Below are positions 17,903 through 28,256 of a stretch of 64,000 bases of DNA, piece after piece. Origin of the DNA: Streptomyces sp. NBC_00273 (GTDB lineage Bacteria > Actinomycetota > Actinomycetes > Streptomycetales > Streptomycetaceae); the NCBI RefSeq assembly GCF_036178145.1, contig NZ_CP108067.1, forward strand, positions 2,604,001 through 2,668,000, written 5' to 3'. Each line of letters begins with the position of its first letter. Position 1 is the first letter of the stretch. The notes below the pieces were generated by a model that had not been told where the DNA came from, did not search any database, and worked only from the letters and a program-made list of their open reading frames with translations. The translations under genes and the position numbers were made by a program.

Positions 17903-18688
17903 CTACCGGGCGAGGTCGAGGTCCACGACGACGGGAGCGTGGTCGGACGCGCCCTTGCCCTTGCGCTCCTCGCGGTCGACGTAGGAGTCGGTGACGGCCT
18001 TGGTGAAGGGCTCGTTGCCGTAGACCAGGTCGATGCGCATGCCCTTGTTCTTGGGGAAGGCGAGCATCCGGTAGTCCCAGAAGGTGTAGGGACGGTCGTA
18101 CTTCAGCGCGCGCGGGAACACGTCCGAGAGTCCTGCGGCGCGCAGCGCCTCCAGGGCGGCCCGTTCGGCGGGGGTGACATGGGTGAGGCCCGCGAAGACG
18201 GCCGGGTCGTAGACGTCCTCGTCGGTCGGGGCCACGTTGAAGTCGCCGAGCACCGCGAACGGCCGCGGACCGGCCGCGTCCTCGGCGACGGCCGTGGTCA
18301 GGGCGCGGAACCAGTCCAGCTTGTAGCCGTAGTGGTCGTGCTCGACCTCGCGCCCGTTGGGCACGTACACCGACCAGACCCGGACTCCGCCGCAGGTGGC
18401 GGAGATCGCGCGGGGCTCCTGGACGCCCTCGTAGTCGGGCCCGCCGGGCAGCCCTAGGACCACGTCCTCCAGGCCGACCTTGGAGAGCAGGGCCACGCCG
18501 TTCCAGCGGCCGGTGGCATTGACCGCCGACTCGTAGCCGAGCTCGCGCAGCGCGTCGTGCGGGAACTGCTCCGCCGAGCACTTGGTCTCCTGGATGCACA
18601 GGACATCCGTGCCGGAGCTCTCCAGCCAGGCCAGCAGGCGCGGCAGCCGGGCGGTGATGGAGTTGACGTTGAAGGTGGCGATACGCAT
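17903..18688 (-). CDS. xth: Exodeoxyribonuclease III
   Basis: 261 residues, the full length of an ExoIII/APE family nuclease that cleaves DNA at abasic sites and removes 3' blocks in base-excision repair. Motifs in order: ATFNVNSITARLP, CIQETKCSAEQFP (catalytic Glu), VYVPNGREVE (Tyr), LGDFNVAPTDEDVYDP (Asp/Asn), RIDLVYGN, and GASDHAPVVVDLDL (catalytic His). The ATG at 18688 begins MRIATFNVNS, the usual start; an in-frame GTG-like extension upstream adds nothing conserved. The MBL hydrolase gene stops 30 bp upstream on the same strand. Confidence 0.95.
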   Translation of the reverse strand: MRIATFNVNSITARLPRLLAWLESSGTDVLCIQETKCSAEQFPHDALRELGYESAVNATGRWNGVALLSKVGLEDVVLGLPGGPDYEGVQEPRAISATCGGVRVWSVYVPNGREVEHDHYGYKLDWFRALTTAVAEDAAGPRPFAVLGDFNVAPTDEDVYDPAVFAGLTHVTPAERAALEALRAAGLSDVFPRALKYDRPYTFWDYRMLAFPKNKGMRIDLVYGNEPFTKAVTDSYVDREERKGKGASDHAPVVVDLDLAR

Positions 18689-18718
18689 ACGTGCCAACCT
18701 ACCGCCCGGCACCGACAG

Positions 18719-19351
18719 TCACAGTTCGGCGGAGTCCCCCGCGGTGAGTCGCCCGTGGTCGGTGCCCCCGAGGGCGCCGAGGGCGTGGTCGTAGATCGGC
18801 CGGGCGATGTCGGAGAGGTAGGCGTCGTGGATGTCCAGGGCCCGGCGCGGCTTGACCTCGCGGAGGTAGTCGATCACCTCGGAGACCTTGTTCCAGGGGG
18901 CGTGCACCGGGACCATCAGGGTCTCGACGGGGACACCGGGCACGGTCAGCGCGTCCCCGGGGTGGAAGAGGGAACCTTCGACGAGGTAGCCGACGTTCGT
19001 GACGCGCGGGATGTCCGGGTGGATCACGGCGTGCAGCTCCCCGTGGACCTGGACCTCGAACCCGGCCGCGGTGAAGGCGTCGCCGTGGCCGACGGTGTGC
19101 ACCCGGCCCGGATAGGCGGGGGCGAGCTTCTCGGCGACGCTGCGCAGGGTCCACAGCTCCACCGCCGGATCGGCGTCGAGGGCGGCCCGCAGCCGGCCCT
19201 CCTCGAAGTGGTCGGGGTGTTCGTGCGTGACCAGCAGGGCGTCCGCCCCCCGTCCCGCGTCCGGTTCGCTGAAGGCGCCCGGGTCGATGACGAGCGTGCG
19301 CCCGTCCTTCTCCAACTGGACGCAGGAATGCAGCCGCTTGGTGAGCTTCAT
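18719..19351 (-). CDS. MBL-fold metal-dependent hydrolase
   Basis: 210 residues of the UlaG-like metallo-beta-lactamase superfamily. The metal-binding loop LLVTHEHPDHFEEG is intact (HxHxDH), with further metal ligands in VHGELHAVIH, FHPGDAL and a C-terminal HDAY. The N-terminus KLTKRLHSCVQLEKDGRTLVIDPG is characteristic. A hydrolase acting on a phosphoester or lactone is expected, but the substrate is not inferable. It lies 29 bp after the membrane-protein gene that ends the sugar operon and 30 bp before xth. Confidence 0.88.
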   Translation of the reverse strand: MKLTKRLHSCVQLEKDGRTLVIDPGAFSEPDAGRGADALLVTHEHPDHFEEGRLRAALDADPAVELWTLRSVAEKLAPAYPGRVHTVGHGDAFTAAGFEVQVHGELHAVIHPDIPRVTNVGYLVEGSLFHPGDALTVPGVPVETLMVPVHAPWNKVSEVIDYLREVKPRRALDIHDAYLSDIARPIYDHALGALGGTDHGRLTAGDSAEL

Positions 19352-19380
19352 GATCCCAGGCTAGCGGGCACCGGGGCGGG

Positions 19381-19971
19381 TCACGGGGTGGTGGAGGAGA
19401 CGACGTAGACCTTGGAGACCTTGGGATCGGTGAGGTCGACGGTGACGTCCCGGGTGGGCCGCGGGTCGTCCTGTTCGAGGGTGGTGCCCAGCCACGAGGT
19501 CTCCGGCTTCCAGTGCCAGCCGGCGATCGAGGTGTCGTGCGCGGAGACCGAGACCCCGGGGGTCAGGTCCTCGCGGCTGATGCCGAGGGAGGACAGGAAG
19601 CCGTCCAGTTCGGGCGGGGTGACCGCGAACTGGACGTACAGCCGGCTGGTGCGCCAGTTGTTGGTCTCCAGGAACCCGACGCGCCAGGCCTTGTCCGGGA
19701 CGGGGACCTCGTAGATGCTGCGCTGCACCTTGGAGGGCCAGCCGGGGCGCACCTTGGACGCGCCGATCTTGGCGGCCTTGTCGCGGCCGCTCTCGCGGCT
19801 CTGCTGGGTGGAGATCGCCAGGTAGCCCGCGGGTACGCCGACCAGCAGCAGGATGATGATCGCGGTGATCCAGCGGCGCTTGACGACGTGCCTGCGGTCC
19901 TCGACGGCGGGCGCCGGGGTGCCTTCGACGTCGGGAGCGGAGGCCTGGTGGGGCAGGGTGGGCGGGGTCAC
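19381..19971 (-). CDS. Single-pass membrane protein coupled to the ROK kinase gene
   Basis: 196 residues from a GTG at 19971 that overlaps the ROK stop by 4 bp (GTGA). The protein has a short cytoplasmic Pro-rich tail, one transmembrane helix at about 31-53 (ITAIIILLLVGVPAGYLAIS), and an extracytoplasmic domain of about 140 residues (WRVGFLETNNWRTSRLYVQFAV, GWHWKPETSWLGTTLEQDDPRP, DVTVDLTDPKVSKVYVVSST). I do not recognise the fold. Translational coupling makes it the last gene of the sugar-uptake operon, but a functional link is unproven. Confidence 0.8.
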   Translation of the reverse strand: MTPPTLPHQASAPDVEGTPAPAVEDRRHVVKRRWITAIIILLLVGVPAGYLAISTQQSRESGRDKAAKIGASKVRPGWPSKVQRSIYEVPVPDKAWRVGFLETNNWRTSRLYVQFAVTPPELDGFLSSLGISREDLTPGVSVSAHDTSIAGWHWKPETSWLGTTLEQDDPRPTRDVTVDLTDPKVSKVYVVSSTTP

Positions 19972-21136
19972 TGTTTTTCCTGGTCCTCGGGGACTGCGGG
20001 GTCGCGCCGACCCAGCTGCTGCGCGTAGCGCTCGTACCGCTCGTAGCGCTCGACCCGGCGGCGGGTGGCGCGGCGGAAGCGGCGGGCGACGAGCCGGGCG
20101 AGGTCGGCGGCGCCGACCATGCCCGCCTCGGGTCCGAGCTGGGCCTTGGCGATACGGGCTTCGGGGCGGTAGCCGCGACCGGTGAGGTGGCGGCGGAAGG
20201 CGTCCCGGGCCGGGCCGATCAGCAGGTCGTCTGCGGCGCTGACCCCGCCGCCGATGACGAAGCAGGACGGGTCGAGGGCGGCGGCGAGGTTGGCGATGCC
20301 GACGCCCAGCCACTGGCCGATGTCCTGGAGCAGTTCGACGCACATGGCGTCGCCCTCGCGGGCCAGCTCGGTGATCAGCGGTCCGGTGATCTCGGAGACG
20401 TTGCCGCCGACCCGGGCGATGATGTTGTACGCGACCGGCGAGTCGGCGGCGGCCAGCTCGCGGGCCTCGCGGACCAGGGCGTTCCCGGAGCTGTACTGCT
20501 CCCAGCAGCCGCGGTTGCCGCAGGGGCAGCGGTGGCCGCCGGGGACGACCTGCATGTGGCCGAATTCGCCCGCGACCCCGTACCGGCCTCGCTTGACCTG
20601 GCCGCCTTCGAGGATGGCCCCGCCGATTCCGGTGCCGAGCGTGATCATGACGAGGTGGTCCTCGCCGCGTCCGGCGCCGAAGCGCCATTCCGCCCAGGCG
20701 GCGGTGTTGGCGTCGTTGTCGACCATGACCGGGACCGCGAGCCGGGACTGGAGCGCGTCGCGCAGGGGCTCGTCGCGCCAGGCCAGGTGGGGTGCGAACA
20801 GCACGCGGGAGCGGTCGGCGTCGACCCAGCCGGCCGCCCCGATGCCGACCGCGTGCACGTCGTGCCGGTCGGAGAGGTCCAGCACCAGCTCGACGATGGT
20901 GTCCTCGACGACCTTGGGGCTCTTGGACTTGTCCGGGGTCTCCGTGCGGATCTTCTCCAGGATGATCCCGTCGGCGTCGACGACGCCGGCCATCACCTTG
21001 GTGCCGCCGATGTCGATGCCGACCGTGGGGACGCGCGGGGCCGTCAGGTGCGACCGGCGCTCGCGGGTCCCGATGGTCCGCAGGACGGTGCCTCGCGCCG
21101 ACCCCCGGTGGGTGAGCGTGAAGTCCCGGTACGTGC

Positions 21137-21140
<4 letters not shown>
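19968..21140 (-). CDS. ROK-family sugar kinase (glucokinase type)
   Basis: 390 residues. ATP-binding [16 protein letters not shown], the catalytic-acid region [31 protein letters not shown], the sugar/zinc motif [25 protein letters not shown] (zinc Cys-x-Cys-x4-Cys) and FVIGGGVS are all present, so it should be an active hexokinase-type enzyme. A 40-residue N-terminal extension (from ATG 21140) is too short for a complete HTH as in ROK repressors, and the C-terminus is a basic Arg/Tyr-rich tail ([16 protein letters not shown]). The ATG overlaps the ABC ATPase stop (ATGA). It probably phosphorylates the sugar imported by the upstream transporter. Confidence 0.9.
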
Positions 21141-22074
<934 letters not shown>

Positions 22075-22078
<4 letters not shown>

Positions 22079-23118
22079 TTGGTCGCCTCCGCCCGCTTGC
22101 GGACCCATGCGTTGAGCAGCGTGGCCAGCAGGAGCATCGCGCCGAGGAAGAACTTGAACCAGTCCGGATTCCACTGGGCGTACACGATGCCGTTGCTTGT
22201 CATGCCGAAGATGAAGGCGCCGACCGCCGAACCGATGGCGGAGCCGTAGCCGCCGGTCATCAGACAGCCGCCGATGACGGCCGCGATGATGTAGAGGAAC
22301 TCGTTGCCCACGCCCTCGCCCGACTGGACCACGTCGAACGAGAAGAGGATGTGCTGTCCGGAGATCCAGGCGCACAGGGCGACGCCCATGTAGAGGCCGA
22401 TACGGGTCTTCACGACGGGCACGCCGGTGGCGCGGGCAGCGTCGGCCCCGCCGCCCACGGCGAAGATCCAGTTGCCGGCGCGGGTGCGCAGCAGGATCCA
22501 GGTGGCGACGGCGACGATGGCGAACCACCACAGGACGGTGACCTTGAGGGTGACCGAGCCGATGGTCCACTGCGAGGCGAAGAGGGCGCGGGCGGAGGAG
22601 AAGCCCTCCATGTCGGCGATGGTCTTGGTGGAGACCGTGCCGCTGATCAGTTTGGTGAAGCCGAGGTTCAGGCCGGTCAGCATCAGGAAGGTGCCGAGCG
22701 TGATGATGAAGCTGGGCAGCTTCGTGCGGGTCAGCATGAACCCGTTGAAGAAGCCGATGGCCAGGGTGACCAGCAGGGACACGCCGACGCCGACCCAGAC
22801 GTTGGCGGTCATCTGGTAGCTGAACATCGAGCTGACCAGCGCCGAGGTCGTGACCATGACGCCCGCGGACAGGTCGAACTCGCCGCCGATCATCAGCAGG
22901 GCCACCGGGGCGGCCATGATCCCGATGGTGGAGGCCGAGTACAGGATCGTGCTGAGGCTGGAGGCCTGCAGGAAGGTGGGTGCGGCGATGGAGAAGAAGA
23001 CGAAGACGGCGACGGCGCCGACCACCGAGCCCAGCTCGGGGCGGGCGAGCAGCTTGCGCAGGGTGGAGGTGGGGGCGAGCCGTTCGTCGCGCCCCTGGAC
23101 GGGTGCGGCCGCGCTCAT
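22075..23118 (-). CDS. Sugar ABC importer permease (RbsC/FrcC family)
   Basis: 347 residues with about 9-10 transmembrane helices. Family motifs include the SIGIMAAP-type loop, [22 protein letters not shown] (the GGIDLSVG-like motif of CUT2 permeases), [29 protein letters not shown] and [16 protein letters not shown]. The ATG overlaps the binding-protein stop (ATGA). It forms the membrane channel with the downstream ATPase. Confidence 0.93.
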
Positions 23119-24125
23119 CGGCTGCCCCGCTTGATGTACTCCTCCAGCTTGCCCGCCTCGTCAGCGGTCACGATCTGCGGTCCGGTGAGCACGGGGCGGC
23201 CGCCGCCGAGGACGTTCGCGTTGTAGCGGTAGAGCCAGAGCAGGTCGATGGCCTCGTAGCCCTGCAAGTAGGGCTGCTGGTCGACGGCGAAGCCGAGGGC
23301 TCCGGACTTCAGGTCGCGGGCGACCGATTCGTTGAGGTCGAAGGTGTCCACCTCGGCCTTGCTGCCCGCCGCCTCCTTCGCCTTGACCGCGGTGGGCGCG
23401 AAGGGTGCGCCGAGGGTGACGATGGCGTCGACGGAGGGGTCGGCCTGCAGCTGGGCCTGGATCGCCGCCTGGACGGAGGGCATGTTGGTGCCCTCGACGT
23501 ACAGGTTCTCCATCGTCCCGGAGAAGGTCTTCTTCGCACCGGCGCAGCGCTGCTCGTGGCCGACGTTGCCCTGCTCGTGCAGGACGCAGACGGCCTTCTT
23601 GCGGCCGCGCTCGTTCAGCTCGGTGCCGACGGCCTCGCCCGCGATCTCCTCGTCCTGGCCGATGTGGGTCAGCGCCCCGTACGCGGCGGACTGGGCGGAG
23701 CCGGAGTTGACCGTGATCACCGGGATGCCGGCCTTGACGGCCTTGGCGAGGACGTCCTTGAGGGCCTCGGGCTTGGCCAGGCTGACGACGATCCCGTCGA
23801 CCTTCTGGTCGATGGCGTTCTGCACGAACTGCGCCTGTTGCTGCGCCTGGTCGTCGTGGACGTAGACGAAGTTGATGTTGTCCTTCGCCGCGGCCTCCTT
23901 GGCGCCCTTCTGCACGATGTCCCAGAAGGTGTCGCCGTCGCCCGCGTGCGTGATCATCGCGAAGGTCCAGCGCGGGGTGGAGACGGCCGGCCGGCCCGCC
24001 GCGGCGGCCTTCGCGCGCTCCTCGGCGCGCTTGCCGCCCGTACTGCTGCAGCCCGCGAGCGAGGCCCCCAGTACCGCCGCGAGCACGGCGCCCACGACGC
24101 GTACCCCTGTCCGAACCCTAGCCAC
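23115..24125 (-). CDS. Sugar-binding lipoprotein of the ABC importer
   Basis: 336 residues from a GTG at 24125 with GGAAGGG about 9 nt upstream; a TTG 27 bp earlier is possible. The N-terminus is a lipoprotein signal with lipobox LAGC. The mature protein is a type I periplasmic-binding fold of the ribose/xylose class: [86 protein letters not shown]-like DTFDLNES and [17 protein letters not shown]. It heads a four-gene run in which every junction is a 4-bp overlap, ending in the ROK kinase and a membrane protein. The exact sugar is unknown. Confidence 0.9.
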   Translation of the reverse strand: MARVRTGVRVVGAVLAAVLGASLAGCSSTGGKRAEERAKAAAAGRPAVSTPRWTFAMITHAGDGDTFWDIVQKGAKEAAAKDNINFVYVHDDQAQQQAQFVQNAIDQKVDGIVVSLAKPEALKDVLAKAVKAGIPVITVNSGSAQSAAYGALTHIGQDEEIAGEAVGTELNERGRKKAVCVLHEQGNVGHEQRCAGAKKTFSGTMENLYVEGTNMPSVQAAIQAQLQADPSVDAIVTLGAPFAPTAVKAKEAAGSKAEVDTFDLNESVARDLKSGALGFAVDQQPYLQGYEAIDLLWLYRYNANVLGGGRPVLTGPQIVTADEAGKLEEYIKRGSR

Positions 24126-24168
24126 GTCGCCGCGCCCTTCCCTCGTCACCAATTCGGTCCGTCGTCGA

Positions 24169-24228
24169 GCCGGTCGTCGGTCCGGTCAACAATCCGGTCG
24201 TCAAGCCGGTCGCCAATCCGGTCATTCC
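24169..24228. repeat. Five 12-bp tandem repeats upstream of the sugar ABC operon
   Basis: Consecutive 12-mers GCCGGTCGTCGG, TCCGGTCAACAA, TCCGGTCGTCAA, GCCGGTCGCCAA, TCCGGTCATTCC occupy 24169-24228; flanking TTCGGTCC and TTCCGGTCC are further degenerate copies. The array begins 44 bp upstream of the binding-protein GTG and, read on the operon strand, contains repeated TTG-N2/3-GACCGG elements. It may be a multi-copy operator or a simple minisatellite. Confidence 0.6.
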
Positions 24229-24321
24229 GGCTCCATTCCGGTCCAGCCGTTCAGTATCCGCCACAGTCGACCATGAAGGGTCATCGGGGCAGGCACGGGC
24301 AGGTTGACATGCGCGGGCGGA

Positions 24322-24350
24322 TTGACAGGTTCCGCCGACAGGGTCAGGTT
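24322..24350 (+). promoter_or_regulatory. Candidate leaderless promoter of the Gfo/Idh/MocA gene
   Basis: TTGACA at 24322-24327, a 17-nt spacer, and CAGGTT at 24345-24350, which ends 6 nt before the ATG. No ribosome site lies between. The -35 is consensus; the -10 is only a weak match to TANNNT. Confidence 0.5.
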
Positions 24351-24356
24351 GAGTGC

Positions 24357-25370
24357 ATGCGCATCGGGCTCATCGGAACGGGCCGGATCGGGTCCTTCCA
24401 CGCCGCGGCACTGGTCCGCCATCCGGAAGCCGGCTCGCTCCTGCTGGCGGACGCCGACCCCGCGCGGGCGGCGCGCCTCGCCGACCGGCTCGGGGCCACC
24501 GCCGCGCCCTCCGTGGAGCAGGTCTTCACCTGGGGCGTGGACGCGGTGGTGGTGGCTTCGGCGACCGAGGCGCACGCGGACCTCGTCGTACGGGCGGTCC
24601 GCGGCGGGCTCCCGGTCTTCTGCGAGAAGCCGCTGGCCCCGGACCTGAACCGGACCCTCGCGGCGCTGCGGGAGGTCTCGGCCTCGGGCGGACTGCTCCA
24701 AGTGGGCTTCATGCGCCGCTTCGACGCGGGCTACGGCACGGCCCGGGGGCTGGTCCGTTCGGGCGCCCTGGGGCGGCTGCACACCGTCCGGACGATGACG
24801 GCCGATCCGGCGCCGCCGACGGCCGCGTACCTGGCGACCTCCGGCGGGCTGTACCGGGACTGCCTGGTGCACGACTTCGACATGGTCCGCTGGGTGACCG
24901 GGCGCGAGGTGGTCGAGGTGTACGCGGCCGGGTCGGACGCGGGTCCGGCGCTGTTCCGGGAGACGGGCGACATCGACACGGCGGCCGCCGTGCTGACGCT
25001 GGACGACGGGACCCTGGTCACGGCGACCGGGACCCGGTGCAACGGCGCCGGGTACGACGTGCGGATGGAGCTGGCCGGGGAGCGGGACCAGGTCTCCGTC
25101 GGGCTGGACGACCGGACCCCGATCGCCTCCACCGAACCGCACGGCCCGCCCCCGGCGAGCAAGCCGTGGACGGGCTTCCTGGAACGTTTCGCCCCGGCCT
25201 ACGAGGCCGAGCTCGCGGCCTTCGTCCAGCTGGTGCGGGGCGAGGGCGCCAACCCGTGCGACGGCCGGGAGGCGCTGGCGGCGTTCCGGATCGCGGAGGC
25301 CTGCGAACTCTCGCGCCGGGAGCGGCGCCGGGTGCGGCTGGAGGAGCTCCCGGACCTGCCGGCTCTGTAA
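24357..25370 (+). CDS. Gfo/Idh/MocA-family NAD(P)-dependent dehydrogenase
   Basis: 337 residues: N-terminal Rossmann domain (MRIGLIGTGRIGSFHAAAL), the catalytic-lysine motif VFCEKPLAPD, and a C-terminal domain with LQVGFMRRFD and GGLYRDCLVHDFDMVRWVTG, in which the D-H pair completes the active site of inositol 2-dehydrogenase-like enzymes. The sequence type is closest to IolG/MI-dehydrogenase. It is divergent from the sugar ABC importer and could oxidise the same polyol or sugar. No IolB/C/D/E genes are near. Transcript probably leaderless. Confidence 0.9.
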   Translation: MRIGLIGTGRIGSFHAAALVRHPEAGSLLLADADPARAARLADRLGATAAPSVEQVFTWGVDAVVVASATEAHADLVVRAVRGGLPVFCEKPLAPDLNRTLAALREVSASGGLLQVGFMRRFDAGYGTARGLVRSGALGRLHTVRTMTADPAPPTAAYLATSGGLYRDCLVHDFDMVRWVTGREVVEVYAAGSDAGPALFRETGDIDTAAAVLTLDDGTLVTATGTRCNGAGYDVRMELAGERDQVSVGLDDRTPIASTEPHGPPPASKPWTGFLERFAPAYEAELAAFVQLVRGEGANPCDGREALAAFRIAEACELSRRERRRVRLEELPDLPAL

Positions 25371-25433
25371 AGGGGGCACCGGGCCACAGTACGGCGAGTG
25401 ATCACCTGTGGCTGCGGCGCTTTCCGGACACGC

Positions 25434-26387
25434 TCAGGGGGTGGCGGGGGCGGTTGCGGGCGCGGTTGCGGCCGCGGGGGTCACGGCGCGCCGCCCCCAG
25501 GCGGTGCCGACGAGGACCAGGAGGGCTCCCGCGTAGCCGAGGAGCCCCGGCTCCTCCCCGCCGACGGCGATGCCGGCGACGGCGGCCCACAGGGGTTCGG
25601 TGCCCAGCAGCAGGCTGACCCGGGAGGGCGAGGTGCGGCGCACGGCCCACATCTGCACGAAGAAGGCGAAGAGGGTGCAGAAGACGGAGAGGAAGGCGAG
25701 CCCCGCCCACTCGGCGGCCCCGAAGTCCGCGGCGGCGGCCCAGGGGCTGTCACCGGTCCCGGGCACGGCGGCCAGAGTTGCGAAGACGAGCACGGCGGCG
25801 CCGAGCTGCACGGTGGTCAGGGACAGCGAGTCGGCGTCCTGGACGGCCTCGATGCGGGCCATGAGCAGGACGTGCAGGGTCCGGGCGAGCGCGGCGCCGA
25901 GGATGAGCAGGTCCCCGAGGCTGGGGGCGGTGAAGCCGGCGCCCTGGGTGAGGAGCACGACCCCGGCGACGGAGACGGCGGCGGCGCCGAGGAAGCCGGC
26001 GGAGGGCGCCTGCCGCCTCACCGCGGCTTCGGCGAGGGGAGTGAAGATCATCGTCAGGCTGATGATCAGCCCGGCATTGGTGGCGGAGGTGTGGACGACC
26101 CCGTAGGTCTCCAGGAGGAAGATCCCGCCGAGTACGAGGCCCAGCAGCCCGGCGCCGCGCAGCTGGGCGGAGCTCAGGGCGCGCAGCCGCGCCCACCCGG
26201 CGACGACGAGCACGGGCAGCACGAGCGCGAACCGGAGCACGAGCACGGCGACGACGGTGTGGGTGGTGGTGATGCCCTTGGCCGCGAGGTAGCTGCCGCC
26301 CCAGACGACGGCGACGGCCAGCACCGGCAGATCGGCGAACCAGGCCCGGCGCGGGGCGGCTTCGAGGGCGGGCGAGATCACGGTCAA
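25434..26387 (-). CDS. EamA/DMT-family transporter
   Basis: 317 residues with ten hydrophobic helices in two homologous halves of five, the drug/metabolite transporter pattern (AVVWGGSYLAAKGITT in the first half; FLSVFCTLFAFFVQMWAVRRTSPSR and LLGTEPLWAAVAGIAVGGE in the second). Members export amino acids, nucleotides or unknown metabolites. The C-terminus ends in a run of Ala/Thr/Pro. The likely start is a TTG at 26387 with GGAGAC about 8 nt upstream, or the GTG two codons later. Convergent with the dehydrogenase gene. Confidence 0.88.
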   Translation of the reverse strand: MTVISPALEAAPRRAWFADLPVLAVAVVWGGSYLAAKGITTTHTVVAVLVLRFALVLPVLVVAGWARLRALSSAQLRGAGLLGLVLGGIFLLETYGVVHTSATNAGLIISLTMIFTPLAEAAVRRQAPSAGFLGAAAVSVAGVVLLTQGAGFTAPSLGDLLILGAALARTLHVLLMARIEAVQDADSLSLTTVQLGAAVLVFATLAAVPGTGDSPWAAAADFGAAEWAGLAFLSVFCTLFAFFVQMWAVRRTSPSRVSLLLGTEPLWAAVAGIAVGGEEPGLLGYAGALLVLVGTAWGRRAVTPAAATAPATAPATP

Positions 26388-26520
26388 CGGAGGTCTCCGA
26401 CATCACGGGAGGGGTGGAGACTTCGGCGGCTCGCACGGGTGCGGGCACACCGTACCGGAGCCGATCATGCCGGGCGACCCCTTTCCGGGCCTGCGGCCCC
26501 GGGCCCGTAGCATCGGGCCC

Positions 26521-26889
26521 ATGGCTGATCTCTACGCCCTGGACCTGGCGTTCGACCTGCTCGACACCACGCCCGACGACGTGCTCACGGAGGTGCGGCG
26601 CCAGCTGACGGGGGACGGACTGCTCTCGACCCGGGGTCCGGCGTGGCGCGTCGGCGGCATGCTCGTCGGGGAGTTCGGCCCGGGCGAACGCGGAGTTTGG
26701 GCCCTGACCGCCCGCCAGGAGATCCACGCGGAGCAGCTCCCCGACCTGGAGGACCTCCTGATGCTCCTCGCACCCCAGATCCGCCCTCCGGGCCCGGTCG
26801 GCCGGATCCGCTTCTACGAGCACGAGTCCCCGGACCTCCTGGTCCTGCGCGAGGGCCGCGTGGTCCAACTGGCGCTGGACCCTCGGTAG
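26521..26889 (+). CDS. Small uncharacterised protein
   Basis: 122 residues with no membrane span. The ATG at 26521 follows TAGCAT-N7, a leaderless-type start, and no ribosome site is visible. The protein is alpha/beta in character: DLYALDLAFDLLDTTPDDVLTEVRRQL, a strand pair AWRVGGMLVGEFGPGERGVWALTARQE, and FYEHESPDLLVLREGRVVQLALDP. I do not recognise the family. The following small gene is 25 bp downstream with the same promoter style. Confidence 0.65.
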   Translation: MADLYALDLAFDLLDTTPDDVLTEVRRQLTGDGLLSTRGPAWRVGGMLVGEFGPGERGVWALTARQEIHAEQLPDLEDLLMLLAPQIRPPGPVGRIRFYEHESPDLLVLREGRVVQLALDPR

Positions 26890-26914
26890 GGGGTGCCGCT
26901 GTAGCCTGCCCGGC

Positions 26915-27367
26915 ATGGCGGAGATCTGGGACGAGCAGCGGCTGATCGCGGGCGGGTTCCGGCGCGTGTACGCCGAATTCGAGTGGTACGACGGGCCTCG
27001 CGCGGGCCTCGCCGACGTCGACGGCAGGCCGCACTACTTCCAGAGCTACGACTACGACCACGCCGACGAGTACGACGAGTACCTCGTGTGGCCGGCGAGC
27101 GAGGCCGCGGTGGTGCTGGAGCGCGAGCAGTGGGCCGTCTTCGTCAGGTGGAACCAGCGCAGCGAAGCCGGGGAGGCCGGTCTGGAGAGCCATCCGGACC
27201 GCGGTGGCGTCGACGCCCGCTACGACGAGCTGACCCGACTGCTCGCACCGCACCGGCAGCCTGCGGAGGGTGCGCGGCGGCTGGTCGGCGAGCTCGGGTT
27301 CGACGCAGGCGACCGCTACCGGGTCGACGGGCTCGACTACTGGTTCCGGTGGCATCCGGGCAGATGA
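26915..27367 (+). CDS. Small acidic uncharacterised protein
   Basis: 150 residues, rich in Asp, Glu, Tyr and Trp (FRRVYAEFEWYDGPRAGLADVDGRPHYF, YDYDHADEYDEYLVWPASEAAVVLEREQWAVFVRWNQR). The ATG is preceded by TAGCCT-N7, a leaderless-type start. The content is reminiscent of small bacterial immunity or SMI1-like proteins, but I see no diagnostic motif and no toxin gene lies directly beside it; the Rhs toxin is 1.2 kb away on the other strand. Confidence 0.65.
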   Translation: MAEIWDEQRLIAGGFRRVYAEFEWYDGPRAGLADVDGRPHYFQSYDYDHADEYDEYLVWPASEAAVVLEREQWAVFVRWNQRSEAGEAGLESHPDRGGVDARYDELTRLLAPHRQPAEGARRLVGELGFDAGDRYRVDGLDYWFRWHPGR

Positions 27368-27398
27368 CGACCCGCCCGGTGCGCGGCGCAGCTCGAGG

Positions 27399-28016
27399 TC
27401 AATCGCCGATCGTGCCGAAGGCAGCCCGCCCCGTCGGCCGGTAGGTGTGGACGGCGGTCCCGGCCGGTGTCGCACGCGAACTCACCAGCTCATAGGCGGT
27501 CGGCAGCCCGCCGGTGGGGAACAGCCGGCGACCGGCCCCCAGCACCACGGGGAAGACCAGCAGATTGACCTCGTCCACGAGGTCCCGGGCCAAGAGCCAC
27601 TGCGCGAGCTGCCCGCTGCCGTGCACCTGCAACTCCCCCTCCAGCGCGTCCTTGACCCGGACGATCTCGCCCTGCAGGTGCTCCCCGTCGAGCACGGTGA
27701 CCGGCCCCCAGGCCGGCTCCTTCAGCGTGGTCGACGCCACGTACTTGTGCAGCCGGTTCAGCTTGCCCGGGATCGGGTCGGCGGGGTCGTCGTGCTCCGG
27801 CCAGTACGAGGCGAAGATCTCGTACGTCTTCCGCCCGAGCAGGAACGCCCCGGCCCGCCCGAACACCTCGGTGATGAACTCCCCCATCCCCTCGTCGGCG
27901 AACGGCGCGACCCACCCGCCGTACTCGAACCCGCCGCTGCGGTCCTCGTCGGGCCCCCCGGGCGCCTGCATCACGCCGTCCAGCGTCACGAAGGTGGTCA
28001 GTGTCAGCTTCCCCAT
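27399..28016 (-). CDS. Dihydrofolate-reductase-like (RibD C-terminal) protein
   Basis: 205 residues of the RibD_C/DHFR superfamily found as stand-alone YyaP-like proteins. Typical features are the start KLTLTTFVTLDGVMQAPGGPDED, the FGRAGAFLLGRKTYEIFASYWPE segment, VASTTLKEPAWGPVTVL, and a C-terminal LVDEVNLLVFPVVLGAGRRLFP block. These use NAD(P)H, but the substrate of stand-alone members is mostly unknown. It starts at the ATG at 28016 and is convergent with the small acidic gene. Confidence 0.88.
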   Translation of the reverse strand: MGKLTLTTFVTLDGVMQAPGGPDEDRSGGFEYGGWVAPFADEGMGEFITEVFGRAGAFLLGRKTYEIFASYWPEHDDPADPIPGKLNRLHKYVASTTLKEPAWGPVTVLDGEHLQGEIVRVKDALEGELQVHGSGQLAQWLLARDLVDEVNLLVFPVVLGAGRRLFPTGGLPTAYELVSSRATPAGTAVHTYRPTGRAAFGTIGD

Positions 28017-28213
28017 GGCTCTGTTCTCCTCGCTCGATGGCCCCTACGGGTTCAGACTCCCGCCCCCGTCAGAACTCATCGCGCCGCCACGCACGACCGT
28101 TCGGTCCGTTCCGACTGACTGGAGGAAACGCCGGGCCGGGAGACCCTGGCCGACCGTGCGCGGCAGAGCGGGGCGGCCGACCTCATCGATGGACAAGCCT
28201 CCAAAACTCCGAA

Positions 28214-28243
28214 GGCCCCACTGCAACACCTCGCAGTGGGGCC
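28214..28243 (-). terminator. Terminator behind the toxin-immunity genes
   Basis: GGCCCCACTGC (28214-28224) pairs perfectly with GCAGTGGGGCC (28233-28243), an 11-bp stem with an 8-nt loop. Read on the minus strand the stem is followed by a TTTT-containing stretch, so it ends transcription of the Rhs toxin and its small downstream gene. It starts 14 bp after the immunity stop. Confidence 0.8.
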
Positions 28244-28256
28244 CTTCAGAAATGTT

